A stretch of 64,000 nt of DNA from an uncultured Lentisphaerota bacterium (lineage in GTDB: Bacteria; Verrucomicrobiota; Kiritimatiellia; RFP12; UBA1067), in the NCBI GenBank assembly GCA_900320225.1, contig ONRL01000005.1, forward strand, positions 1-64,000, in the 5' to 3' direction. Under the pieces are notes generated by a model. It saw only the letters and a list, made by a program, of their open reading frames with translations. It did not search any database and was not told where the DNA came from. Both the position numbers and the translations under genes were made by a program. How positions within the stretch are numbered: position 1 is the first letter of the stretch; every line of letters starts with the position of its first letter. Of the stretch, positions 52,837 to 59,922 are shown piece after piece.

Positions 52837-53594
52837 GACCTGACGTAAGTATTTGCATTTTGACATGGAACAGGGCCGATTTCCTTGAGATCTGTCTGCG
52901 AGAGATGTTCGCATCCATTACGCCGACGAGTCAAGGCGGATTGACACGTGAGATCTTGATTATGGACAATGGGTCAACTGACAAAACACAAGAAGTTTTA
53001 GCTCGGTATGCAACTCGGTCTGATGTACGGATATATCGACAGAAAAAGAATCTTGGGTTCAGTGCTTACAAGAGGTTGTTTTTTCATGCGCGAGGCCATA
53101 TCGTGATTGATTTGGATGACGACATATTGAAGTTCCCAAAGGACTTTGACAGAATACTGGTAGACTATCTTTCTGTCTACAAAGACTATGGATTTCTTGC
53201 CTGCAATGTTGTGCAGAACGAGAAGACAGACGGCAATCGACCACGGGATGCCAAGTATATCAAAGATGTCAGAGGAGGCATGGTCGTCGAAGAAGGACCG
53301 ACAGGGGGATGGTGCAGCGCTTTTAGGAGGCGAGACTATCTGTGGATCAAGCTTTTGATTTTTCTGTTTAGAATGGACTCAAAAACTCCTGAAGATGCCT
53401 ACATCGCATCGCTTTGCTGGCGTTTGCATAAAAAGATTGGCATCATCACGAACGCTGTTGTCTTTCATGCTTGCGGTCCGACGTATGCCCGCGAATACAA
53501 CCATCTTGACCGCGAGATAGAGAAGTATCGCATGGGCGAGAATCACGAGTTCGCGCAAAGGTTTATCAACGAGAAACTCATGGAAAAGAATTGA
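52833..53594 (+). CDS. Glycosyltransferase family 2
   Basis: 253 residues, ATGA overlap with the methyltransferase gene. VSICILTWNRADFLEICLREMF, EILIMDNGSTDKTQEVL and the metal site VIDLDDDILKFP. A late GGWCSAFRRRDY and EDAYIASLCWR complete the GT-A pattern. Base composition is clearly more AT-rich than the flanking genes, suggesting separate acquisition. Confidence 0.87.
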   Translation: MRPDVSICILTWNRADFLEICLREMFASITPTSQGGLTREILIMDNGSTDKTQEVLARYATRSDVRIYRQKKNLGFSAYKRLFFHARGHIVIDLDDDILKFPKDFDRILVDYLSVYKDYGFLACNVVQNEKTDGNRPRDAKYIKDVRGGMVVEEGPTGGWCSAFRRRDYLWIKLLIFLFRMDSKTPEDAYIASLCWRLHKKIGIITNAVVFHACGPTYAREYNHLDREIEKYRMGENHEFAQRFINEKLMEKN

Positions 53595-53619
53595 TAGTGT
53601 TTGATGTCTAGGAGGTTAC

Positions 53620-53643
53620 ATGAGGTTGGTTTTGTGTCAGTGA
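53620..53643 (+). pseudogene. Stub of a gene: strong Shine-Dalgarno site and seven codons
   Basis: AGGAGG (53610-53615) is followed at 53620 by ATG and then MRLVLCQ and TGA. The open frame ends where the convergent flippase gene begins. It looks like the 5' end of a glycosyltransferase-type gene left at a recombination joint. Confidence 0.3.
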
Positions 53644-54986
53644 GCATTTTCCGTTGGATAATTTCTCCAATGGGATATAGCCATTGCCATGGTACAGGCT
53701 AGCGCTTTTAAAATGGCAATTGCTGTCATCCACCAAAACATGGAATCCAGAGTATATATATTATGTGCGACAAGGAAATCGGACCATTCTTGGGGAATGA
53801 AGCCAGTTAAATAGCCATGGCCGGTAACGGCAAGTAATAGCACAGGATAGATGAGTTCTAGTGGTATCGCCCATGTGAGGAACCCAAAACGATTTGCCGC
53901 AATTTCCGCCGTCGTGTAAAAACCATGAAGGGCCAAGAGACCGAGGATCATTGTTTGCCAGGGTATTGCCCACCAGTATGCTGCATATTGCGCTCCACTT
54001 GGAAGGACAGAGAGGATTGGCCTTGCGATGAAACAGAATCCTGCGGCGAGGATTGTGCAGAATGTAAGATTTACGGCAGTAGCTTTAAAGATCAACTTGA
54101 TTTGTCTGCGTCCGTTATTCCATAGTTCTGCGGCAAATGGAAAAAATGTGAAAATCATAGCTCCGTAAAGGTATGTAGCGATTTCCGATAATCGCATTAC
54201 CATGTAGTAGCCAGCAGAGTCTAAATCCGGAAGGCGTTGCCGGATTACCGTCGACTCTACAAGGGCATAAAATCCCCCCGTAAAAGCCCATAGCAGGAAC
54301 GTGGCAAAAAGCTTTGAAAACTTTCTTGCGGTCTCCTTGTCCCAGTACCGCTCTGCAGGGGTCGCAAGTTCCTTTCGGAGGGAGAATATCGCGGCAAAGA
54401 TGTTGAATACAGGCACAGAAGCCTGTCCTACGAAATATCCCGTAAGTGCTCGAAAGGGCATCGCGACGAGCATCGTGACGAGGCGCACGGGCGCACCGAT
54501 GATGCTGAGGAGCGACTGAGCCTTGAACTTCTTGAGTGCCTGTAGCGCGCTTGAGTATATTGGCGCGATGGCCGAAACAAAAGAGGCGGCAATGATGATG
54601 AGCCCGAGCGATCCCTCGACGATGCGGATGCGTTCGAGGAACGCAGGAAGGAGGAAATGTGCTGTGACAAGGGCGATGAAGAGAAAAACGGCTGTGGCAA
54701 CGAAAACGCCTCGCATCAAAGACTTGAGCTTGCCGAACTCACGCCCGATTGAAAGCCGCGTGAGCTCGTTGCGGAACGTATTGGCGAACGCGGCCACGGG
54801 GAGGGCGAGGAAGTTCGCAAAGTTGGTGAGTGGCATGACGGCGCCGAGTTCGGATGGCCCTACATATTTCGGCACGAGCCACAGGCCGACGAAGGCGTTG
54901 AGCACGTCGGCGGCGCGGCACGCGCAGAAGAGCATCAGCGAGTACCACCAGAAATCCCCGAGCTTGGCATGGAGTTTTTTCAACAT
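53637..54986 (-). CDS. Wzx-like oligosaccharide flippase
   Basis: 449 residues on the minus strand, with about twelve hydrophobic segments in the arrangement of polysaccharide-transport (MATE/MOP superfamily) proteins. Examples are VFVATAVFLFIALVTAHFLL, SLGLIIIAASFVSAIAP and WQTMILGLLALHGFY. It would move undecaprenyl-linked repeat units across the inner membrane. AT-rich and oriented opposite to its neighbours. Its promoter reads TGATATAAT with the ATG only 6 bases after the hexamer. Confidence 0.82.
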   Translation of the reverse strand: MLKKLHAKLGDFWWYSLMLFCACRAADVLNAFVGLWLVPKYVGPSELGAVMPLTNFANFLALPVAAFANTFRNELTRLSIGREFGKLKSLMRGVFVATAVFLFIALVTAHFLLPAFLERIRIVEGSLGLIIIAASFVSAIAPIYSSALQALKKFKAQSLLSIIGAPVRLVTMLVAMPFRALTGYFVGQASVPVFNIFAAIFSLRKELATPAERYWDKETARKFSKLFATFLLWAFTGGFYALVESTVIRQRLPDLDSAGYYMVMRLSEIATYLYGAMIFTFFPFAAELWNNGRRQIKLIFKATAVNLTFCTILAAGFCFIARPILSVLPSGAQYAAYWWAIPWQTMILGLLALHGFYTTAEIAANRFGFLTWAIPLELIYPVLLLAVTGHGYLTGFIPQEWSDFLVAHNIYTLDSMFWWMTAIAILKALACTMAMAISHWRNYPTENAH

Positions 54987-54992
54987 GCGGAA

Positions 54993-55001
54993 ATTATATC
55001 A
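54993..55001 (-). promoter_or_regulatory. Extended -10 promoter of the flippase gene
   Basis: On the minus strand reads TGATATAAT. The hexamer ends 6 bases before the ATG at 54986: a leaderless arrangement. Confidence 0.65.
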
Positions 55002-55025
55002 TTTTCATGAAAGCACGGCTACGGG

Positions 55026-55430
55026 TTAGAAGGTTTTCGCCATGACGAGGGGCAACGAGAGGAGATGTCGGTCGGCGGTGATCAGCACGGCACCCGTTTC
55101 AAGTACTCCGGCGGCGATCCAGATGTCGTTGGAGGGGATGGGCGTGCCGACTGACTTCAGGAAAGAGAATACCCGCGCGTAGAATTCCCCTGTTTTGCGC
55201 GTGATGGGCAGGACGGAAACCTGTTCCATCTCCAGAAAGGAGGCAAAAGCCTGTCGCGTCACCCTCTCGCGCTTTGTGTCGCCTTGCGCGCCGGCGTCAA
55301 TCTCTCCGCATACGACAGCCGGAACGAGAACCTGTTGGACGTCCTTCAGCATCCGCGCGATAGCCTTGTTGCCATCGAGGAGCGAGATGATTGCGTTTGT
55401 GTCGAGTATCGCCGTGTCGTTCACTTCCAC
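55026..55430 (-). CDS. vapC: PIN-domain toxin (VapC)
   Basis: 134 residues. The PIN acidic residues are present: ILDTNAII (Asp), VVCGEIDAG (Glu), PSNDIWIAAG (Asp) and LITADRH (Asp). VapC toxins are Mg2+-dependent ribonucleases, often acting on tRNA or rRNA. It overlaps the antitoxin gene by 10 bases, downstream of it on the minus strand. Confidence 0.88.
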   Translation of the reverse strand: MEVNDTAILDTNAIISLLDGNKAIARMLKDVQQVLVPAVVCGEIDAGAQGDTKRERVTRQAFASFLEMEQVSVLPITRKTGEFYARVFSFLKSVGTPIPSNDIWIAAGVLETGAVLITADRHLLSLPLVMAKTF

Positions 55431-55675
55431 ATCTCCGGATCAATTCTTCGCTGGGACGCAACGGCTTTGCTCAATTCATCGCCCGCTCCTTTCGGCAGCA
55501 CGCCGCAGAACTTCATGAACGGATTGTCGGCGTCGCCCGCGCGTTTCTTGACAATGCCGAGAATCGGGGCGAGCAGGTCCTTGACGGTCTGGTTGATGCT
55601 TTTCCCCGATTTGCGGGCATGCGTTCGCAGGGCTTCTGCGAAAACATCGTCGGCATGGATTGTCATCGTGGTCAC
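55421..55675 (-). CDS. vapB: VapB-like antitoxin
   Basis: 84 residues from a GTG at 55675, chosen because AAGGAG is 11 bases upstream; the alternative ATG at 55666 is too far away. The N-terminal MTIHADDVFAEALRTHARKSGKSINQTVKDLL looks like a ribbon-helix-helix dimerisation and DNA-binding domain; the C-terminal acidic/basic tail (RIDPEMWK) would occupy the toxin. It probably autoregulates through the operator at 55697-55713. Confidence 0.8.
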   Translation of the reverse strand: MTTMTIHADDVFAEALRTHARKSGKSINQTVKDLLAPILGIVKKRAGDADNPFMKFCGVLPKGAGDELSKAVASQRRIDPEMWK

Positions 55676-55696
55676 GATTCTTATTCTCCTTCAGGT

Positions 55697-55732
55697 GATT
55701 CACATTATGAATCAAACTGGCGTTAAAGTCAA
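55697..55732 (-). promoter_or_regulatory. vapBC promoter and overlapping operator
   Basis: On the minus strand TTGACT (55727-55732), 17-base spacer, CATAAT (55704-55709). An inverted repeat GATTCA-5-TGAATC (55697-55713) covers the -10, as expected for autoregulation by a ribbon-helix-helix antitoxin. Confidence 0.7.
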
Positions 55733-55780
55733 GTGGGATTTTTCAGCGCCTTCATTTGCCAAGACACCTGAGGTATTCCG

Positions 55781-56200
55781 CTACCGTGAAAACGGGTTGA
55801 GGAGCTTGACGCCCATTCCATCCATGTCGCGTATGTTGCGCGTGACAAGAATCAGGTTGTCGACTTTGGCTGTTGCGGCGATGAGTGCGTCGATCGCGGG
55901 GCGGGTGTTGCCGGATTTCGCGTTGGCGGCAAGAATCTCGCCCCAGCATTCGGCGACCGTTGCATTGACGGACAGAACGCGTGGGCTAAATGTCGCCTGA
56001 AGCTCGTTCAGCCATTCGGATAGCGCGCGAGCCTTTTTCGTGTCGCCGAGCATGCAGATTCCGTTCTTGATCTCGCCAATTGATATGGCAGAAAGGTAGA
56101 GTGTTTCCGGCGGCTGGCGCGAAAGCCATTCAATGACGGCCGCATCAGGCTTCTTGGCGCGTGTTTCGCTGATGACGCAGGTATCCAGGAGATACATCAC
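55781..56200 (-). CDS. PIN-domain toxin, FitB/VapC type
   Basis: 139 residues. YLLDTCVISE (Asp), ISIGEIKNGI (Glu), RPAIDALIAATA (Asp) and LVTRNIRDM complete the PIN active site and match the FitB-like subgroup. It overlaps the Phd-like antitoxin gene by four bases. Together with the vapBC pair it forms a four-gene toxin-antitoxin cluster between the flippase and rfbF. Confidence 0.88.
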   Translation of the reverse strand: MMYLLDTCVISETRAKKPDAAVIEWLSRQPPETLYLSAISIGEIKNGICMLGDTKKARALSEWLNELQATFSPRVLSVNATVAECWGEILAANAKSGNTRPAIDALIAATAKVDNLILVTRNIRDMDGMGVKLLNPFSR

Positions 56201-56451
56201 GCAAACACCACCTTCCTCGCGGGAGACTTGTCACGTGGGGTCTGAAGTCCGCCTTCGATCTTGGGGCCGCCGAGCAGGACGTCAATCGGCGAACGTGACG
56301 GGGCAGAAAGTGCCCTGTATTCACTGTATGAAATCATGACAACGACCGGCTTCCCGCGCCGCGTCACGATCTGGGGCTCAATCTCGCACGCCCGATCAAC
56401 GACAGCCGAGAATTTACTCTTCGCATCCTGCAGTGCCCATATCGAACTCAT
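56197..56451 (-). CDS. Phd/YefM-type antitoxin
   Basis: 84 residues. SIWALQDAKSKFSAVVDRA and PQIVTRRGKPVVVMISYSEYRAL are the standard Phd/YefM DNA-binding and dimerisation block. The C-terminal third is disordered-looking and would bind the PIN toxin encoded next. Expression starts from TGTTATACT at 56492-56500, with a doubled ACTAGT operator just after the start point. Confidence 0.88.
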   Translation of the reverse strand: MSSIWALQDAKSKFSAVVDRACEIEPQIVTRRGKPVVVMISYSEYRALSAPSRSPIDVLLGGPKIEGGLQTPRDKSPARKVVFA

Positions 56452-56466
56452 ATTCTCATCTCCTTA

Positions 56467-56484
56467 CTGACTAGTCTGACTAGT
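56467..56484. promoter_or_regulatory. Tandem 9-base operator of the Phd-type antitoxin
   Basis: CTGACTAGT repeated twice without gap, so two palindromic ACTAGT half-sites are spaced by three bases. It lies directly downstream of the predicted transcription start and is likely bound by the antitoxin. Confidence 0.55.
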
Positions 56485-56491
56485 TGGGTGT

Positions 56492-56521
56492 AGTATAACA
56501 GAGTCACCCTCGACTGGTCAA
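56492..56521 (-). promoter_or_regulatory. Promoter of the Phd/PIN toxin-antitoxin pair
   Basis: On the minus strand TTGACC (56516-56521), 18-base spacer, and extended -10 TGTTATACT (56492-56500). Confidence 0.65.
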
Positions 56522-56571
56522 TGTCCAAATACAAAAGATGAGAAGTTTTTGGTACTTATGTCGGCGCAGTA

Positions 56572-56580
56572 TGTTATACT
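56572..56580 (+). promoter_or_regulatory. Extended -10 promoter of the CDP-sugar operon
   Basis: TGTTATACT. The hexamer ends 7 bases before GTG at 56588, and 46 bases before the ATG at 56627. Confidence 0.6.
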
Positions 56581-56587
56581 ACTAGCC

Positions 56588-57421
56588 GTGAAAACTTCAA
56601 AGCAAAAAGGTTCAAGCCAGAGGGCCATGCCTCCGGTGATGATTCTCTGTGGCGGCAAGGGCACGCGCCTGCGCGACGTGACGGAGCTGTTGCCGAAGCC
56701 GATGGTGCCGATCGGCGAGCAGCCGATCCTGTGGCACATCATGAAGAGCTATGCGGCCTTTGGCTGCAAGCGCTTCATCCTCTGCCTCGGCTACAAGCGC
56801 GAGGTGTTCGTGGATTACTTCATGAACTACCACCTCCGTACGAGCGACGCCACGATCACGCTCGGCCATTCGCCGAAGATCAAGTTCCACGAGAAGGTGC
56901 CGGAAGGGGATTGGGAGGTCACGCTTGCGGGCACGGGGCTTGAAACCGGCACGGGTGGCCGCGTGTTCCAGGCGGCACGGTATCTCAAGCCGACCGACCG
57001 AGAATTCTTCCTCACGTACGGCGACGGCGTGGCGGATGTGGACATCGCCGCGCTCCTGAAAACGCACCGCGCCGCCGGGCGCGAAATCACGGTCACGGCC
57101 GTGCATCCCGCTGCGCGATTTGGCGAGATGGTGACGGAGGGTGATCGGATCGTTCGTTTTGAGGAAAAGCCCGCCGTCGCGCAGGGGTACATCAACGGCG
57201 GGTTCATGGTGGTGTCGCGGGGTTTCCTGAAGAAGTACCTCACCGACGATCCGCAGATGTTCTTCGAGCGCGATCCGATGCAGAAATCAGCCGAGGCCGG
57301 TGACATGACAATCTACCGCCACGAGGGCTTCTGGCAGTGCATGGACACAAGCCGCGAGTACCAGCTCCTCAACGAGTTGTGGGGGAAGGGGGCTGCGCCG
57401 TGGACAAGGTATTGGACCTGA
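56588..57421 (+). CDS. rfbF: Glucose-1-phosphate cytidylyltransferase
   Basis: 277 residues from GTG at 56588, or 264 from ATG at 56627. The shorter form matches the family length better, but its ribosome site is poorly spaced, while the GTG fits a leaderless transcript. The nucleotidyltransferase signature is VMILCGGKGTRLRD, followed by PKPMVPIGEQPILWHIMKSYAAFG and ILCLGYK. Catalyses CTP + glucose-1-phosphate to CDP-glucose, the first step toward CDP-3,6-dideoxyhexoses. First gene of an operon with rfbG and rfbH. Confidence 0.92.
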   Translation: MKTSKQKGSSQRAMPPVMILCGGKGTRLRDVTELLPKPMVPIGEQPILWHIMKSYAAFGCKRFILCLGYKREVFVDYFMNYHLRTSDATITLGHSPKIKFHEKVPEGDWEVTLAGTGLETGTGGRVFQAARYLKPTDREFFLTYGDGVADVDIAALLKTHRAAGREITVTAVHPAARFGEMVTEGDRIVRFEEKPAVAQGYINGGFMVVSRGFLKKYLTDDPQMFFERDPMQKSAEAGDMTIYRHEGFWQCMDTSREYQLLNELWGKGAAPWTRYWT

Positions 57422-57422
57422 C

Positions 57423-58550
57423 ATGAAGCTGGAAGCCTATAAGAATAAGCGCGTCCTTGTGACGGGGCATACGGGCTTCAAGGGATCGTGGCTCTGCGAA
57501 TGGCTCTTGGCACTCGGTGCGGAAGTGCATGGCTTCGCCCTTGAGCCGCCCACGAGGCCGAGCCTGTTCAAGCAGCTGAAGTTGGCAAGGCGGATAGCAT
57601 CCCATACGATCGGCGATGTGCGCGATTTGCCGGCGGTTGTGCGTACGATGCGCCGCGTGAAGCCGGATTTCATCTTTCATCTGGCCGCCCAGCCGCTCGT
57701 GAGGCTTTCGTATGAGAAGCCGGTTGATACCTTTGAAACGAATGTGATGGGCACCGTGAATGTGCTGGAGGCTGCAAGGCGGGTTTATGGCCTTGGCCGA
57801 ACACAGTTCGGCCATCAGGACTGTGGATGCGGGCATAAGAGCAATGGGCATCGCCTCTCCATTATCTGCATCACCACCGATAAATGCTACGAGAATCGGG
57901 AAACATCGCACCCCTATCGGGAAAATGAGCCAATGGGCGGCTACGATCCCTATAGCTGCTCGAAGGGGTGTGATGAACTGTTGATTTCATCCTATCGGCG
58001 ATCCTTCTTCGGCACGTCCGATTCGCCCGTGTGGGTGGCATCGGCGCGGGCCGGCAATGTGATCGGCGGCGGCGACTGGGCGAAGGATCGGATTGTGCCC
58101 GATTGCATGAGGGCACTGGCGAAAGGGCAGCCGATACCGGTTAGGAACAAAGTGTCGACGCGTCCGTGGCAGCACGTGTTGGAGCCGTTGAGCGGTTATT
58201 TGACGCTCGGCGCGGCAGTGGCGGCGCGTGAGCGATTCGACGAAGTATGCGGCGGCTTCAACTTCGGCCCCGATCCAAAGGATAACAGAACGGTGAGGGA
58301 GCTGGTCGAGGAAATTCTCAAATGGCGCGCGGGTGCTTGGGTGGATAGGAGCGATCCTGCGGCCGTCCATGAGGCGGGGTTGCTGAACCTCGACATCCGC
58401 AAGGCACGGCGTATCCTTGGCTGGAAGCCCAGGTGGGGATTTGAAGAGACTGTGCGGCAGACCGCCGATTGGTATAGCTCTGTAGAAAACGGGGCCGATC
58501 CGATTGAGATAACGCAACGGCAGATTGGGGAGTATACATTAAGGACCTGA
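57423..58550 (+). CDS. rfbG: CDP-glucose 4,6-dehydratase with palindrome-derived insert
   Basis: 375 residues. Extended SDR: TGHTGFKGSWL near 14-24, HLAAQPLVRLSY, and YSCSK (Tyr177, Lys181). It converts CDP-glucose to CDP-4-keto-6-deoxyglucose. Residues about 122-144 (YGLGRTQFGHQ...) are absent from normal family members. They are encoded by a family B palindrome and its flanks (57795-57813), placed between EAARRV and the SIICITTDKCYEN strand, so the insert sits in a surface turn before a conserved strand. Confidence 0.92.
   Translation: MKLEAYKNKRVLVTGHTGFKGSWLCEWLLALGAEVHGFALEPPTRPSLFKQLKLARRIASHTIGDVRDLPAVVRTMRRVKPDFIFHLAAQPLVRLSYEKPVDTFETNVMGTVNVLEAARRVYGLGRTQFGHQDCGCGHKSNGHRLSIICITTDKCYENRETSHPYRENEPMGGYDPYSCSKGCDELLISSYRRSFFGTSDSPVWVASARAGNVIGGGDWAKDRIVPDCMRALAKGQPIPVRNKVSTRPWQHVLEPLSGYLTLGAAVAARERFDEVCGGFNFGPDPKDNRTVRELVEEILKWRAGAWVDRSDPAAVHEAGLLNLDIRKARRILGWKPRWGFEETVRQTADWYSSVENGADPIEITQRQIGEYTLRT
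57795..57813 (+). repeat. Family B palindrome inside rfbG
   Basis: GGCCGAAC-ACA-GTTCGGCC, perfect 8-bp stem, followed by ATCA. Read in frame as GRTQFGHQ. Confidence 0.85.
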
Positions 58551-58552
58551 CG

Positions 58553-59890
58553 ATGACATCTGAAGAGCTCAAGAAAGAGATTCTCGAAAAGACGGCGGAA
58601 TACTACCGGCTCGTCCATCAGGCGAAGCAGAAGGAGCCTTTTGTTCCCGGCAAGTCGCGCGTGAACTATGCGGGCCGCGTGTTCGACGAACGCGAGATGC
58701 AGAACCTCGTCGACGCATCGCTGGAATTCTGGCTCACGTACGGCCATTGGTCGCGTCAGTTTGAGAAGGGACTTGCCGAATACTTGGGCGTGCGTTTTGC
58801 TCTGCTCGTGAACTCCGGATCCTCTGCCAACCTCCTCGCGTTCATGACGTTGACCTCGCCGCTTCTCGGCGAGCGGCAGGTGAAACGCGGCGACGAGGTG
58901 ATCACGGTCGCGGCTGGCTTCCCCACCACGATTGCGCCGATCGTGCAATACGGCGCCGTGCCGGTGTTCGTGGATGTGGAGCTCGGCACGGTAAATATCG
59001 ATGCGTCGCAGCTTGAAGGGGCCTGGTCGCCGAAGACGAAGGCCGTGATGCTTGCGCACACGCTCGGCAATCCGTTCAACATCAAGGCCGTGAAAGCCTT
59101 TTGCGAGAAGCGCAACCTCTGGCTGATCGAGGATAATTGCGACGCGCTCGGCTCGAAGTACGACGGCAAGTTCACCGGCACGTGGGGCGATATCGGTACG
59201 TCGAGCTTCTATCCGCCGCACCACATGACGATGGGCGAGGGCGGGGCGGTCTACACGGATAATCCGCTCCTCAAGAAGATCGCGCTCTCAATCCGCGACT
59301 GGGGGCGTGACTGCTGGTGTGAATCGGGTGTTGATAACACCTGCGGCTGCCGCTTCACGAAGCAGTTCGGCTCGCTTCCACTCGGCTACGATCACAAATA
59401 TGTGTATTCGCACTTCGGCTACAACCTCAAGGCGACCGATTTGCAAGCGGCGATCGGCTGCGCGCAGCTGGAGAAATTCCCGTCGTTCGTGGAGGCGCGG
59501 AAGCGGAATTTCGCGCGCCTCTACGAGGGATTGAAGGATTTGCCGCAGATCCGCCTCTTCGAGAAATACCCTGAAAGCGATCCCTCCTGGTTCGGCTTCT
59601 TGATGACGGTGAAGCCCGATGCCGGCTTCACGCGCAACGATCTCGCGAAGCACCTTGAGGCGGCGAACATCCAGACACGCAACCTCTTTGCAGGCAACAT
59701 CATTCGTCATCCCTGCTTTGAGATGATGCGCGCAAATGTAGATTACCGCATTGCCGGCGAGTTGACGAACACCGACACCATCATGAACTCCTCGCTCTGG
59801 ATCGGTCTTTACCCTGGCATGGGCGAGTCGCGCCTTGACTACATGGTGGATACGATACGCAAGTTCTGTTTGTACGGTGGAGAATCTTAA
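58553..59890 (+). CDS. rfbH: CDP-6-deoxy-4-keto-glucose 3-dehydratase (E1 type)
   Basis: 445 residues. PLP-aminotransferase fold in which the usual Schiff-base Lys is His: SSFYPPHHMTMGEGGAVYT near 217-235, diagnostic of E1/RfbH C3-dehydratases. Cysteines in RDCWC and TCGCRF are candidates for the [2Fe-2S] cluster. It forms the 3-deoxy intermediate of 3,6-dideoxyhexoses and needs an E3-type reductase that is not encoded in this window. Confidence 0.93.
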   Translation: MTSEELKKEILEKTAEYYRLVHQAKQKEPFVPGKSRVNYAGRVFDEREMQNLVDASLEFWLTYGHWSRQFEKGLAEYLGVRFALLVNSGSSANLLAFMTLTSPLLGERQVKRGDEVITVAAGFPTTIAPIVQYGAVPVFVDVELGTVNIDASQLEGAWSPKTKAVMLAHTLGNPFNIKAVKAFCEKRNLWLIEDNCDALGSKYDGKFTGTWGDIGTSSFYPPHHMTMGEGGAVYTDNPLLKKIALSIRDWGRDCWCESGVDNTCGCRFTKQFGSLPLGYDHKYVYSHFGYNLKATDLQAAIGCAQLEKFPSFVEARKRNFARLYEGLKDLPQIRLFEKYPESDPSWFGFLMTVKPDAGFTRNDLAKHLEAANIQTRNLFAGNIIRHPCFEMMRANVDYRIAGELTNTDTIMNSSLWIGLYPGMGESRLDYMVDTIRKFCLYGGES

Positions 59891-59915
59891 CACAGAGACA
59901 CAGAGGCACTGAGAA
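59889..59915 (+). repeat. Short ACACAGAG-type low-complexity repeat
   Basis: Tandem ACACAGAGACACAGAGGCAC-like run in the 32-base gap between rfbH and the TPP enzyme gene, similar in style to the ACAAAG repeat at 24928-25007. Confidence 0.4.
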
Positions 59916-59922
59916 GATCGAT

